Source: Cordia subcordata
Lineage: Eukaryota; Streptophyta; Magnoliopsida; Boraginales; Cordiaceae
NCBI GenBank assembly: GCA_028554755.1
Contig: JAPTOF010000001.1
Span: 37,467,501 to 37,531,500, forward strand
Direction of reading: 5' to 3'
Length of the DNA: 64,000 nt
Positions 45,870 through 57,267 of the stretch are shown in pieces. Below the pieces are notes generated by a model, which saw only the letters and a list, made by a program, of their open reading frames with translations, had not been told where the DNA came from and ran no database searches. The position numbers and the translations under genes are program-made. Numbering within the stretch: position 1 is the first letter of the stretch; the number at the start of each line of letters is the position of its first letter.

Positions 45870-48492
45870 ATGAATTCAACCGAGGTTATTGTTCTTTTAT
45901 ACTACGGCGGTCACACAATAATGACCGATTATGGTCTTGATTACAGAAGTCCAAATATACCACGCAAAATCAAAATTCATCCCGATACAACTTACGATCA
46001 ATTTGTTTCGCGCGTAATTAGAAAACTGGGGTTGTGTCCGAGCATCGATAGGGTTAACTTACGCTATCGTGACCCTAGATGGGATGCTACATTGCAGCAG
46101 ATTTATTATTATCCAAGTGCAATAATTGATGATGAAGATGTGCAGGAGATGTATGACACAGCTCGGTGTGAATGGAACCACTGTGTGGTGCACGTAATAG
46201 TGGACGTTCAGTCTGTTCAGCCTGACGACGTGTATGTGCCGCAAATAATTCCCGACGTGCCGTACCAGTCTAACATGCCAGACCTAAATGCAGCACCATC
46301 GTATGAAGAAGATGAACATATCAATATTGCAACAACAGCGGCGGAGTTTGCCACTTTTTCCATTTCCTCGCAACCACATTCTGCTTTTGAAGTTGGAGGA
46401 CCCTCTCATCATGGCGATGGCACAGAGGAGAGATGTGACGTCACAGCAGATACTGTTTTGTCGAAGGCAGATGAAGAAAATGAGGATGGTGAATTGAACG
46501 ATCAAGAAGAAGATGCAATCTCAGAAGCAAGTTTGAACTACCAAATTGAGAACGAGGTAGAATGACTGGATGTCGAAGCAGAGCTGGAGGTAGATGAGAA
46601 GGAAGCCGTGGAGTTCCATACTGCAAAGACTGAATTCTACACAACAAGTAGGTACGAGGTCAGCAAACATCCAGTATGGGACCTGGACAGGATGGAACTG
46701 GCCAAAGGAATGGTGTTCCCATCCAAAGTGGATAGGATAAGGGCTATTCAACAGAACGCGATAAGAATACAGAAGGAATATAGAGTTGTCAAGTCGAGTA
46801 AGACCCTGTGGAAGGTACGGTGTAGGGAAGCACACAATGGAAGTATAGCATGCCCATGGTATGTACGTGTCATAAGGAAAGCAACACATAAGCAGTGGGA
46901 GATTACACAGTATGACGCAATACATGTATGTATGGCGCAAATAACTGCGTCGGGGCACAGAAATTTGACGTCGGGATTGGTTGAATACTTGGTGAGGCAT
47001 TTCATAGCTAAGAAAGCTGATTACGAGGTTGGGCTTATCCAAGCTCACATGAAGGAGAAGCTTAACGCGGATATCAGTTACGGAAAAGCATGGAACGGCC
47101 GGAACAAAGCAATTGAACTAGTGTATGGCAATTGGGACACGTCGTATCAGATACTACCACAGTTTCTGAGGGTCGTGATGGCCAATAATCCAGGTAATGT
47201 GGTGAGATATAGGTTCGCCGAAGGTTCAACGCAGGCTGAAAAAATTTTTGACATGGTTTATTGGGTGTTCGGTCCGTGCATCGCGGCATGGAGGCATTGT
47301 GAGCACGTGGTTTCGCTGGACAGCACACACTTATGGAAAAAGTACAAGGGTTATCTCCTAGTTGCATTAGCCACAGACGCCAACTGCCACGTGTTTCCGT
47401 TAGCTTTTACTGTTGTGGACGCAGAAATAACTCGTACTTGGTCGTGGTTCTTCAACAGTTGCGCGAGAACTTTTTCAATGAGATGCCCCAAGTGTGTATC
47501 ATTTCAAATAGGCATGCAGGCATCGCATCTACAATCGAACAGGTGACACGTGACGGTCAACTTGAAATAAAATATCGCATTTGCTTGAGACATCTGAAAA
47601 GCAATGTGATAAAAAGATGGCGGAATCAATTCATTAAAGACATCTGTTGGATAGCTGGCCGAGAATGTCAAGCACGCAAACATGTGCATGTAATGAACAT
47701 GATCCTTGATGTGGACCCTAGTCAGAACGGTGTTGGGAGACGAGTACACAAGTTCCTATCCGATATCCCTGCCGATGCATGGACCATGAGCGCTGATGAG
47801 GGATTCCGATGGGGTGTAATGACGACAAATAATATCGAATGCTTCAACAGTGTCCTCGTCGTACAAGGGGGTTACCCATAACGACACTTGTTACCAATAC
47901 TTTTATGAAGATAAAAGGTTACTTTCATGATCGGTTGATCCATGTGACGCAGTTGGAAAGTGAAGGCCATCGGCTCCCTCCTAGTATGAGGGAACTCTTT
48001 GAGAAGTAGAAGACCTCGTCACATCGCCATCACGTACTTAGTTTTAGATAAGATGGCAGATATCAGGTGGGTCGGTTGCCAGTTCGATGGAATGAGAATC
48101 CGCCAAACCAAGTTGTCAACTAGGAAGACTGTACGTGTACTTGCAGAAAGTGGGTTGAATACCACCTTCCATGCTCGCATGCACAAACTGTTGCTCGGTT
48201 TAGGGGGTTTGATGTGGAGAACATGATACCTCAGCAGCTAACGGTGAAATCATACAAAGATACATATTGGCGGACATTTGAGCCTCTCAGACACCAATTT
48301 TATTGGCCTCCAGCTCCTGCATGGAAATTGCATTCGAACCTAAGTCGCATTCGGCAAAGAAGAGGATGAGCCGGCGGACGGCACATTCCAAACAAGATGG
48401 ATCACTCGGACCGCCGTGGACGACGAAGGTGTACAGCATGTGGTCAACCGGGTCACACTGCTCCAATTTGCCCCAACAACCAAAATGCGTAG
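45870..48492 (+). pseudogene. MuDR-type transposase of MULE-2, disrupted and catalytically changed
   Basis: Start ATG 45870 (MNSTEVIVLLYYGG), the first ATG after the subterminal repeats. Order: PB1-like N-terminus (residues 1-100), acidic linker, zinc-finger-like region (VRCREAHNGSIACPWYVR), catalytic core, SWIM motif (CTCRKWVEYHLPCSH, about 48130-48175) and CCHC knuckle (CTACGQPGHTAPIC). The first catalytic D is in SLDST (47319-47321) and E in NIECFN (47837-47839). The second D is replaced: ISNRHAG has AAT at 47507-47509 where MULE-1 has ISDRHPG. Breaks: TGA 46563, a 1-base deletion near 47452, a frame change near 47870, TAG 48007, TAA 48049, TAG 48121. Confidence 0.87.
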
Positions 48493-48801
48493 TCCTTTAT
48501 GTTTAGCGGTTGCCACAAGTTCCATATGTGATAGTTTTATGTCTATTTGTTTTGACTTTGTAATGCTATTGTGCAATTGTTTTATGCATATTTGTTGTGA
48601 CTTTGTGATGTTATTGTGTTTAAGACATGTTGTCTGTAAACATAGGGCTGTGGCGTTGTGATATGGTCATGTTTAATCAACATCGACATGTGTAAGAAAA
48701 AAAAGGCTAAAACAAATAAAAAAAAAATGAAATAATAATCAACATAAAGATAATGTCTCACGAATACATATGAAACAAAAAAGCACTCAAAAATTAATAC
48801 A
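48493..48801. other. Spacer between convergent 3' ends in MULE-2
   Basis: 309 bases separating the transposase stop from the PMD stop. It contains near-repeats of TTTGACTTTGTRATGYTATTG at about 48550 and 48597. Confidence 0.5.
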
Positions 48802-51222
48802 TCATCCCGGCGTGTAATGATCAGGGCCCTTCCCCCTGTTACTGCGGTCAGGTAAATGACGTCTAACAAGGGATGGGGCGTTGCGCTTTCGAGATGAATG
48901 TGTCTGGCGGAGCCGTGACTCATGTGCCTGGTGCTATGTGGCGGGTGCCTGGGTCGCCTGTAGCTCGAAGTGCGGCGGCTGCTCCTGATGCTGACCGTCA
49001 CTGGACACCAACTGACGATGAACGTAGTCATGGGATCCCATATATCTGCTCGATGACCCCCCTGATGACTCGCTCTGCGCCGCCTCGTCATCCTCCGGCT
49101 CCTCAACATAGGGCTAGGATGATTCACCAGCCTCAAATGTGCCCCAGCCACCAGAACCGCTGGAGAAGTCAACAGGGAACAAACGCCACGCGGATCGCTG
49201 CAATGGGGCCCGTGTAGGTGGCCGAGATGACTATGATGACCCACCCCGATAGCTGTGCGTGCGCTGCGCAGATGGAAAAAGCTGCGCATGCTGCTGTCCG
49301 GATCGCTGCAACGGATGCACCGAAGGCGCATTGGGCAACTCCCACACGGCTCTTTGCTGTATGAGATGCTCATGCTGCGTGTGTCAGAGTGCACTCTCGC
49401 CATGCAACTACATGAGCTGCAAGTGCCGCATGACATGCTCCATGTGTGCACCGCCCCCAAGGTCTCATTCCTGGTAACGCTGCAGCAAATCACGAGAATG
49501 ATGGACGACATGCAAAACTACAGCTGCCTGTAGTCAAACATAACATACTGGGGTTAATATAAACTAATAGTCAAGAACTTTAATTGAGTAACATAAACAT
49601 GGGAATAAAGTCAGCTCACCAGTGACGTCTCGTCATGTGCAGATGCCACGTACCCATCTCGTCTATGACTGGTATCGGGATGATCGACCTGTAATATAGT
49701 CCGTCGCCAGTACCACTGCATGTAAAACCCGAGTACCGCTGCAAGTGGCACATCCTCCGCCTACCCATATAAAACGCTCTGGGCCCAATTCCTCCACATA
49801 TTCACAGCCTCGATCAGCGCAGCTCCCTCAACCTTCTCCTTGCCGTCCCTATGTTTCTCATGTGCAGGGGGATCAGCAGGGACGGCCAACCTAAGTCCGA
49901 ACTGCCGCAGGACACGATATGGGCGGTGCCACTCAATAATATGCCCACATATCAGCGGTATCTGGGCACGCCAGACGTCACTATCGACAACATAATAAGG
50001 TGGGAGGGTGGCCAGTATTGCCTTAAACAGCTGCCATATGAACTGTAACCAAAACAAGCACCAGATAGTTAATTATGTGCTTAAGTATATATGTAAAGTA
50101 TTTTTAATAAGGCAGCTTAAGTGTACTATACCTCGTCAAGCTGGAGATGGTCTATGACATCCCGACACTTTACCTGACCTGAATTCCCGGATGCATCAGT
50201 CATTTCTTTCTTGACGTAAAACTGTGCACCCCGTGGAACGCCAGGGAGTAACTCCGGCTCCAGCTAATGCTGCTGACGCTGAAGCCGCTCTCGTGTCGGA
50301 TGCTGGAGCTGAGGCTAAAAAGCCGTGAATCTATCCCATGCAAAAAACTGCAGGCATTGAACATGTGTTATGTTATAATAACGCTTGTAATAATACAGTT
50401 AACATTCATAGAATATAAACATAACCACTACATAAGGCAAACCAATACCTGGACTAGTGTCACGGCTCCGCATACACCCTTACACTGGCGGAAGGAGGCG
50501 CGGTCAAGCTGCTGGTACAAATATGATAGTACAGCTGCGCCCTAGTTGTACTACCGGATGCGCTCAAAGTTGTCCAGTAATAACAACCAGGACAAATTAC
50601 CATCATTCGTGCTGGTGTTCGCAAAAAGGTGACAGTAGATGACGAGAAATATCCACAGCCGTGCTCGCTGCCGCGCCTGGTACTGAGTGGGCTTATCAGG
50701 CGTGTCCTGCGTAACAAACCTGTCCCGCAGCTGGACGAAATTCACCGTGCTCCCCACAATGTCGATACGGCCGGTACCGTCCTCCGCCACCGCATCCGCA
50801 TCGATACCCAGCAACTCCTGCATCCTGACAACCCAATCCTCCCTCGACCGCGGGACCGTGTCAATCACCGGGACAGGAGTAGCGGTCACGGGAAGACCCC
50901 AATACACGGCCACATCCTGCAAGGTGATGGTAGCCTCGCCTACTGGTAAATGAAACGTGTGGGTCTCCAGCCGCCACCTCTCTATCATGGCAGTAATAAG
51001 TCCGCGGTAAAGCTAGTGATATCAGGATTTATAACACCCGTAGAATCCGGTCTCCGCCAACTGCTGCTGTACTAACAGGTGCTCTGGCGCATTAAATAAC
51101 AATCTATCCGACCTATAGCACCTAAACATACCTAGATAGTGCAAATCCTGTACATACTGGACCCGGTGATGCATATAATAGCATAGTAAAGTGGCATATA
51201 TTAGTGCAGGACGAGCATCCAT
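48802..51222 (-). pseudogene. Plant mobile domain (PMD, MAIN-like) gene of MULE-2, disrupted
   Basis: Start ATG 51220-51222. Exon 1 (51222 to about 50453) holds YVQDLHYLGMF, AETGFYGCY, ERWRLETHTFHLPVGEATIT, LQDVAVYWGLPV and QRARLWIFLVIYCHLF. Further exons are at about 50354-50131 (FAWDRFTAF) and about 50047 downwards (GHIIEWHRPYRVLRQFGL). The last segment, from about 49510 to 48802, is a Gln/Ser-rich tail ending in a basic patch (SRKRNAPSLVRRHLPDRSNR). In-frame stops occur after YGCYKS (51022), two codons later (TAG), at 50551, just beyond, and in the tail. Many fit single C-to-T or G-to-A changes. Intron borders in the tail region are uncertain. Confidence 0.8.
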
Positions 51223-51229
51223 AATGATT

Positions 51230-51835
51230 CCTAAAATAAAAAATAATAACAGCGATTAACTAAATATTACTACTTCACTATATACATTAACTCTCTAATT
51301 TTATCAAATAATAATAATTATAACACTAATATTATTAATAATAATAATATCAATGATTGTATTAATAATAATAATAAAAACACTACTATTAATAATAATA
51401 GTATCAATGACTGTATTAATAATAATAATAATAACACAAAGATAACATGTTTAATCATCTATCATCGTCATCATCATCATAATAATAAAATAAATACATG
51501 GATAAATATATCAATAATAGTATTAATAAAATTAATAATAATAATATCTAACATATTACATTAATCATCCATCATCGTCATCATCATCACAATGATAATA
51601 ATACCAATAATACTAATAATTACATTAATAGTTACATCTAACATATAACATGGCTGTAATAAAAATAATGATATTGTAAATAATAATGATAATCTTAATG
51701 ATAGCATTTATTACTAATAATATTCATATAGTAATAATAAGTTTAATAATAATGATCATACTAATAATATTACTAATAATACTAATTACAACAATATTAA
51801 TTCTATTTCTAATAATCATGCCATATTTTACGCAA
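51230..51835. repeat. ATA/ATT triplet-rich tract upstream of MULE-2 PMD
   Basis: About 600 bases of interrupted AAT/ATA triplets with CATCATCATCGTCATCATCA blocks at about 51462 and 51562. Its position relative to the PMD gene is the same as the (TTA)n tract of MULE-1. Confidence 0.85.
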
Positions 51836-52154
51836 CAATTAACATTTTAATATAAATTAACAACAAAACTAAAATTCTAATCTACAAATCTAACAACAAT
51901 TAAAATTCAAATTAACACAAACTAAATTTAATTATCAAAACAAAAACTACACAATCTAAAAACATATTTCATAATTTAAAACGTTAAATACAATGGCAAA
52001 AAATAACATAAAAATAAAATAACTTACAAAATCAAGGCAATATCCTCGCTAAAATGCTAAAAAACAAAAACTTTAGTGTGAGGGGTTGAGAGAAAACAAG
52101 AGAAAATCGCAAGTGGGGTGGGAGAGAATGGGAAAAAAAATGATCGAGCATCGA

Positions 52155-52235
52155 ATATATGGAACGCGGCCGCATTCCGAACCACGTTCCGGGAACGAGG
52201 CCGCGTTCAGTTCCCGAAACGCGTCCCACGCATTT
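52155..52235. repeat. MULE-2 right subterminal GC-rich repeats
   Basis: Units of GAACGCGGCCGCATTCC / GGAACGAGGCCGCGTTC just inside the right TIR; same class as the left array at 45428-45720. Confidence 0.78.
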
Positions 52236-52797
52236 TTGGACTCAAAACGGGTTATCTTTCAAAACATTTATAAATGGTGTTAATTTTGCATAATATTTTT
52301 TTTTGGGTTAAAAAAAATTCCCCTTTTTTTGTTTGCAGGAAAATAAGTTCCAGAAAAATATTTTCCCCATTTTCTGTTGTTTAATAATACCTTGAAGCAA
52401 AGTCAATTGGAAAAAACTTTTCCAGTCAACAATTGCGAGTAGATTATTTTTGGGGAAAACATTTTCCCTTCTAAGGAGAAGGGAAGACATTTTTCCAAAA
52501 AGTTCTCTATCCTGTCTCTTTTTTCATTATACATTTCAAACAACCAAACACCAAAAAATATTTTTCAATATGGCAACCAAACACTAGAAAATATTTCATT
52601 TTCCAAGAAAATATTTTTCTCTAGAAAACAATTCCTCCTGCAAGTTATTTTCTTGCAAACAAACAGAGCCTAGGGCTAGTTGAAATGTCAAATACAAGAA
52701 AATAATTAAAGAAACAACAAAGTGATTTTTAAAAATTACTGATAGTTCACTGCAGTCACTTCAGCATACAAGTATGCCTTTAATCCAACTAAAATTT

Positions 52798-52865
52798 AGA
52801 GCCAGTTGGGCTTTGCTTATTTTGCAGCTTATAAGCCCCAAATAAGCTTATAGCCAAACAAGCTG
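52798..52865. mobile_element. Very short MITE, about 67 bp
   Basis: GAGCCAGTTGGGCTTTGCTT and TTATAGCCAAACAAGCT form an inverted pair of the 'GAGCCTGTTTGGC' kind with almost no interior. It lies about 280 bp beyond the 3' end of the following gene. Confidence 0.5.
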
Positions 52866-53145
52866 TTAATATGGTGCAAACGAGCTAATGCCAAGAGCAC
52901 TGGTTGCAAAAGCCAAGGAAATTCAAATAGAAACTTCGGTTCTAATATGCTGAAGGGTGGAGCGGCAGTAGACATCAAAGACTTGTATACAGAAACCATT
53001 AACCATGAAACTGATTAGCAGCTTCTAAAGCATGCTATCAATCTCAGTACATAAACTTGCAACAGCACATAACATTAAGAGTTCATAGTCCAGCGAAAAG
53101 AAAAACAAAAGCAAGGGTAATTATGATTTTATCCGTATATATTTT

Positions 53146-56100
53146 CTATGACAGGTAGCGCCACATAGCCGGGCGATCTCTAGATATCAGGAGAACTCGT
53201 GATGCCAAGTAATCAAATGAAGGGGAATACAAGTCATCTGGCCCGATTACATCTCTAACATTTTGTATGGTCGCGTTATCCGTACTGAATGAAGGCAATG
53301 CTTCATCTTTTGGGTCAAAAACATGTAGTCCAAGTCCAGAAACTCCCATAACAAGGCTTGAGTTTCCCCAAACTTGTGTTATGGCTTTGTAATGGAAGTG
53401 AGCCTCTGACTCTGGCAGCATGTAAGTGCTAAAAAGCCCTTGCTTCCGCAAAGAAAACTGTTGGACCTGAGAGCTAAATTGCTTCTTCCCCACTGACTTC
53501 AAACTAGTGCAGCCAATAAAAATGGAATCTCCTCGGGAGAAAGTAGATTGCACATCCACTCCAACTTTGGGTATCCTAAGACCTATACCTGATGGCTGGC
53601 GAAAATCTAACACGTTAATGGAATCATGGGTACAGAACACACCATCATTTCCTTCAACTTCAGACGAACTCACTCTGCAGTCAAATTTTCAAGTAACAAT
53701 AATGAGTTCACATATTCACATTTACAATGAACAATTATTCATTTGAAGCTAACTACATCATCTATTAGACCAGGTTGTAGAATGTACTCTTTTAGAAGGA
53801 ACAGACAAAGTTGAAGTGCATTGGCAATTATCAGACAAGGATGATAATGCAACAGATTTAGAACTCTTAATGCAACAGATTTAGAACTCTTCATTTTATA
53901 CTAGCAAGGACCCCTTCACCAAGAATGGGAAAAGGACAACAAATACAGAAATCTTCACAAAGCAAGATTTACTTGAGGAAATGAAGGTTATGCTAAATAT
54001 TTCACTGTCAAGGACTACAATATACATATAAACACCAAATAATGCTAAAATTTTTATCATCAAAGACTACAAAATATATATACACAAACCCACAGAAATG
54101 CACATATTTATTAATTAACACGCTACATATATTGACATTACCTCTGCCGGACTCCTCCACCGAGTTCAGCATCAGTGTTATTCACGTGAAGAGCTGAAAT
54201 TTTTCGATTAGATGTAACAGATACCAATGCTTGAGGATTGAGAGAGCTCACATCCCAAAGTGAAATAGATTCTGCCTCTGCTATAACTACTTTCCCTCTG
54301 TTCCTCCATTGTAAAGGACTTGAATAATCCATTGCTGTCACAGGCTTCTGCAACTCCCATTTCATGATGTGGTCCCCATCACGAATATCATAAACCTTGA
54401 CCGACTTTTGGCAACTGGCCGTCGATACAATAAGCGGTCCAAAAGGTTTATACCACCATTGCTGATTTTCTGCCGACAAAACAGTAGGCAGAGCATTTCT
54501 TCTGTGCATGGTGTTGTTGGGCAGGTCAGCTAATGCAGTCCTTATATGGGCAGAGCCATCCTCTACATGAAAAGCTCTCACTTCCTTTGTATAAAAATCC
54601 CATGAACAAAAACCACATTCAACAGAATTCCCAGCAGATGCAGCTACAACATATCTTCCAGAGCAACCATCTGCACCTGGTGCACGGACAATCCAACAAT
54701 CTCTCCACATGTTTGGTGAGACGCCTGCTGGAGGTTTAAATTCAGCCTTTCCCTGAGGAAGTGACTAACATCAGTAGACTTACAGACAGGTTCAGAAACT
54801 TCTAACCTTTTGATCACTGAAATCAGAAACTTGCTCAAGGAAATTGCTCCATTGTGTACAAACTGATCAAATGATAAAGTAGTAAAAGTAAACGATACCT
54901 AGGAATATAACCAGTAAGGGTGTCCTGGATTTGAAACAATCATCACACAAAGGACTCAATTAAGATGTAAAAGAATTAGAGACAAACCCAGGCATCTTGA
55001 AATAAATGACCACAAATTAAAAGATTTGATACTGTTTATCAAAGGATGCTCAAATTCTTCTAAAACAGTAAGCAATAATGTCCTTTGTACTAAAAGATTT
55101 AGAAGCAACAGTAATAATGACTTCTACTTTAAAGTCGTCCATCCAATTGCTGATTTAATAGAACAACATAAAATTGCCACAAAAGAGAATGAATGTTTTG
55201 CAACATCTCTTGTATTGGAAGCCTTTTTGTGATGGTAGAGTCCCTTTAGTGAATAATATGTTAGACAAGGATTCGCATTTCACAGGCTAGATTTAGGATA
55301 ACTAAAACCAGAAGCTGCTAACCTAGCACACGAGTGACTAGTGAGGATCAAACTTAATATTGCTGAACATAGTCCGAAATATCCAATTGATGGTTGATAA
55401 TCATATGCAGACTCTTTATAATTGACATTTAACCAACTTTTGAGTAATGATTCTTATCAAAGGTCTGTGTGTTGTATATGAGAAAGAGACAGGACAACAG
55501 CAAACATGTATTTATGGCCAAGAGAAACTCAACAAAAGAGGAACTAGTAAATGATATAACCTTCAGTCCAAGAGAGAGCTAGATCAATACCTCGCAGTTG
55601 GCAATATCATAGAATGTACACGAGCCATCATTGTGAGCAAGCAGAACTGACTCTCCCTCTGATACAAACCATCCTCCAGTCGAGGTCTTCCATCCAATTT
55701 CATTCAACTGAAATGCTTGTGTATTTTCAGTCTCCTCTTCAATTATCATTCCAGGTCTATTTTCTTGATCGTCAAATTCCTCAAGTTTTTCACTGGTCGT
55801 CAGTACAATATCAAGATTTCCTTTACCAGTAATCAAGTTTGAAGAGTTTTCTACTTCTGAAGCTAAAGCACCATCTGTTTCTTGAACCTCAGTAATTTCG
55901 GAACTAGCATTGCCAACCATGGTTGAGACTTGAGATCGCTCATTACTTAAAGAAGCCAAGAACTCCAATGCAATCGGATTCTCTTCAATTGGAGCCAATG
56001 ACTTCTCCTCTGCTTTTACCTCATTAGTTGACTCCCCAGTTTTCAGCTCATCAATTTGACAGCTCACAGACGATGATTTCACTGATGTCCTGCCCCTAAG

Positions 56101-57267
56101 CAACTTATGATGCGGAAGCAACCTTGCTTCTAGCTCCTCCACACTCAACCCCTTGACTGAACTTTTTCCTTCAAGAACCTGCTTCTCTTGCCACTTTCCA
56201 GAGTCACTAACCTTTCCCTCACTCTCATTACCTTTCACTAACCCATCCTTCGCATTGTCACCATTAACAACATTACTCATAGCCTTCTCAATACCCGATA
56301 TCTTCTCCTGAATATCGGATAATACCACCTTGGAAGCATCTGGATTGTTCATATCCAACATCTCCTTAGTCCTCTTAATATCCGAAGCAATCCTCTTCAC
56401 TTTCCCTTCTAAAAATGCAAGCTTCTCGTGAAGCTTACTCGGATACTTATTGACACTAGAAGCACCACTCTTACATCCATCACTGACACATTTCTCCTTC
56501 ATAATCCCCGAAAAAGCACCCGATTTATTTGCCATTTTTGCCCCTTTTGATCCTAATTCAACACTCTTTTCAACAAAAGATTTTACCTTTACTTGCCCAG
56601 AGGCGTGATCTTTCGATTTTATCGAAGATGAGCTTAAATTACCATCATTCTTATCAGAATCATTCGAAACCCTTGATAATTTTTGCTCATTTTCCTCGGG
56701 TTTGGTTTCTATTAATAAAAAATTTTCACTTTTCTGCAAATCATTCGGAACCTGCTTTCCAATTTCGCCATTTTTCTTATCAAGATCAGATTTTTCTTTC
56801 AAAACCCTAGAATTCACCCTCTTTTCTTGAACCGGCCGGTCCAATGAAGCCCTAGCACTCCTCTTCATATCAGATAAAACCCTAGTGAACTCCGAAGGGC
56901 TAGGGCTCCTACCTCTCGGCACCGACGACGTCGACCACCGCGCGCGTGGATCCACGACGGCGCTCTTATCATTCGCCCCCACCGCCGAGGGCTTGTCGAT
57001 GCGCGGCATAGCACGGATCGTGGGCTTCGGCTGCTGAGCCGCCGCAGCACGAGGCCGGGAGATGGGCCGCGGATTCTCCTTTCCGCTGGCCGACCGTCTG
57101 AGACTGTGGGCCCCTCCGCCGTTGCCGGTAATGGACTTTTCAGAGACTGGGGTCAGCGTTTTGGTGGGCTTCACAGGTGCCGCCACGGCACTGCCGGCGG
57201 CTGCGGCTGTAATCTTCCCTCTCCCGCCGCCTCGTTCCTTTATCCGGCGCACCGACGACGTCGACAT
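53146..57267 (-). CDS. KIN14B-interacting WD40-like protein (At4g14310 homologue), complete
   Basis: Homologue of Arabidopsis At4g14310, a WD40/transducin-like protein reported to interact with kinesin KIN14B, so a cytoskeletal or organelle-movement role is likely. Exon 1 is 55591-57267 (559 codons), exon 2 54142-54752, exon 3 53146-53674; introns are GT-AG and phases match. The product is 938 residues. The N-terminal half is basic, Ser-rich and disordered (MSTSSVRRIKERGGGRGK; SVPRGRSPSPSEF), with a probable coiled coil at about residues 278-345 (HEKLAFLEGKVKRIASDIKR). From about residue 535 to the end is a beta-propeller-like part (GGWFVSEGESVLLAHNDGS; VKVYDIRDGDHIMKWEL; DRPAMWRYLS at the C-terminus). 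The ATG at 57265-57267 is preceded by a pyrimidine-rich leader on the - strand. No disruption is seen. Confidence 0.93.

Larger units (their letters stand above)
45334..52322. mobile_element. MULE-2: Mutator-like element with transposase and PMD genes
   Basis: A 6,989-bp element. TIRs of about 100 bp start GGATTTTTTTTTCTAACCC (left) and GGGAATTTTTTTTAACCC (complement of right) and share ATTATGCAAAA and AACCCGTTTT. The flanking 9-mers CTTTGTTTG (45325-45333) and CTTTTTTTG (52323-52331) differ at one base. Contents: GC-rich subterminal repeats, transposase on + (45870-48492), 309 bp spacer, PMD gene on - (48802-51222), an AT triplet tract, and right subterminal repeats. The layout matches MULE-1 in mirror orientation, but TIRs and subterminal repeats are unrelated. 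Confidence 0.9.
45320..52671. mobile_element. MITE split by MULE-2
   Basis: Left stub TGGCTTTGTTTG (45322-45333). The remainder is at 52323-52671, which starts GTTTGCAGGAAAATAAG and ends in the complementary CTTGCAAACAAACAGAGCC. The two halves join into one inverted-repeat element when MULE-2 and one 9-bp duplication are removed. Confidence 0.6.

Noticed and set aside
48582..49511. 309-codon - strand ORF, Ser/Arg/His-rich
   Set aside because: A different frame gives the Gln-rich tail and basic patch matching MULE-1 PMD, so this frame is a shadow.
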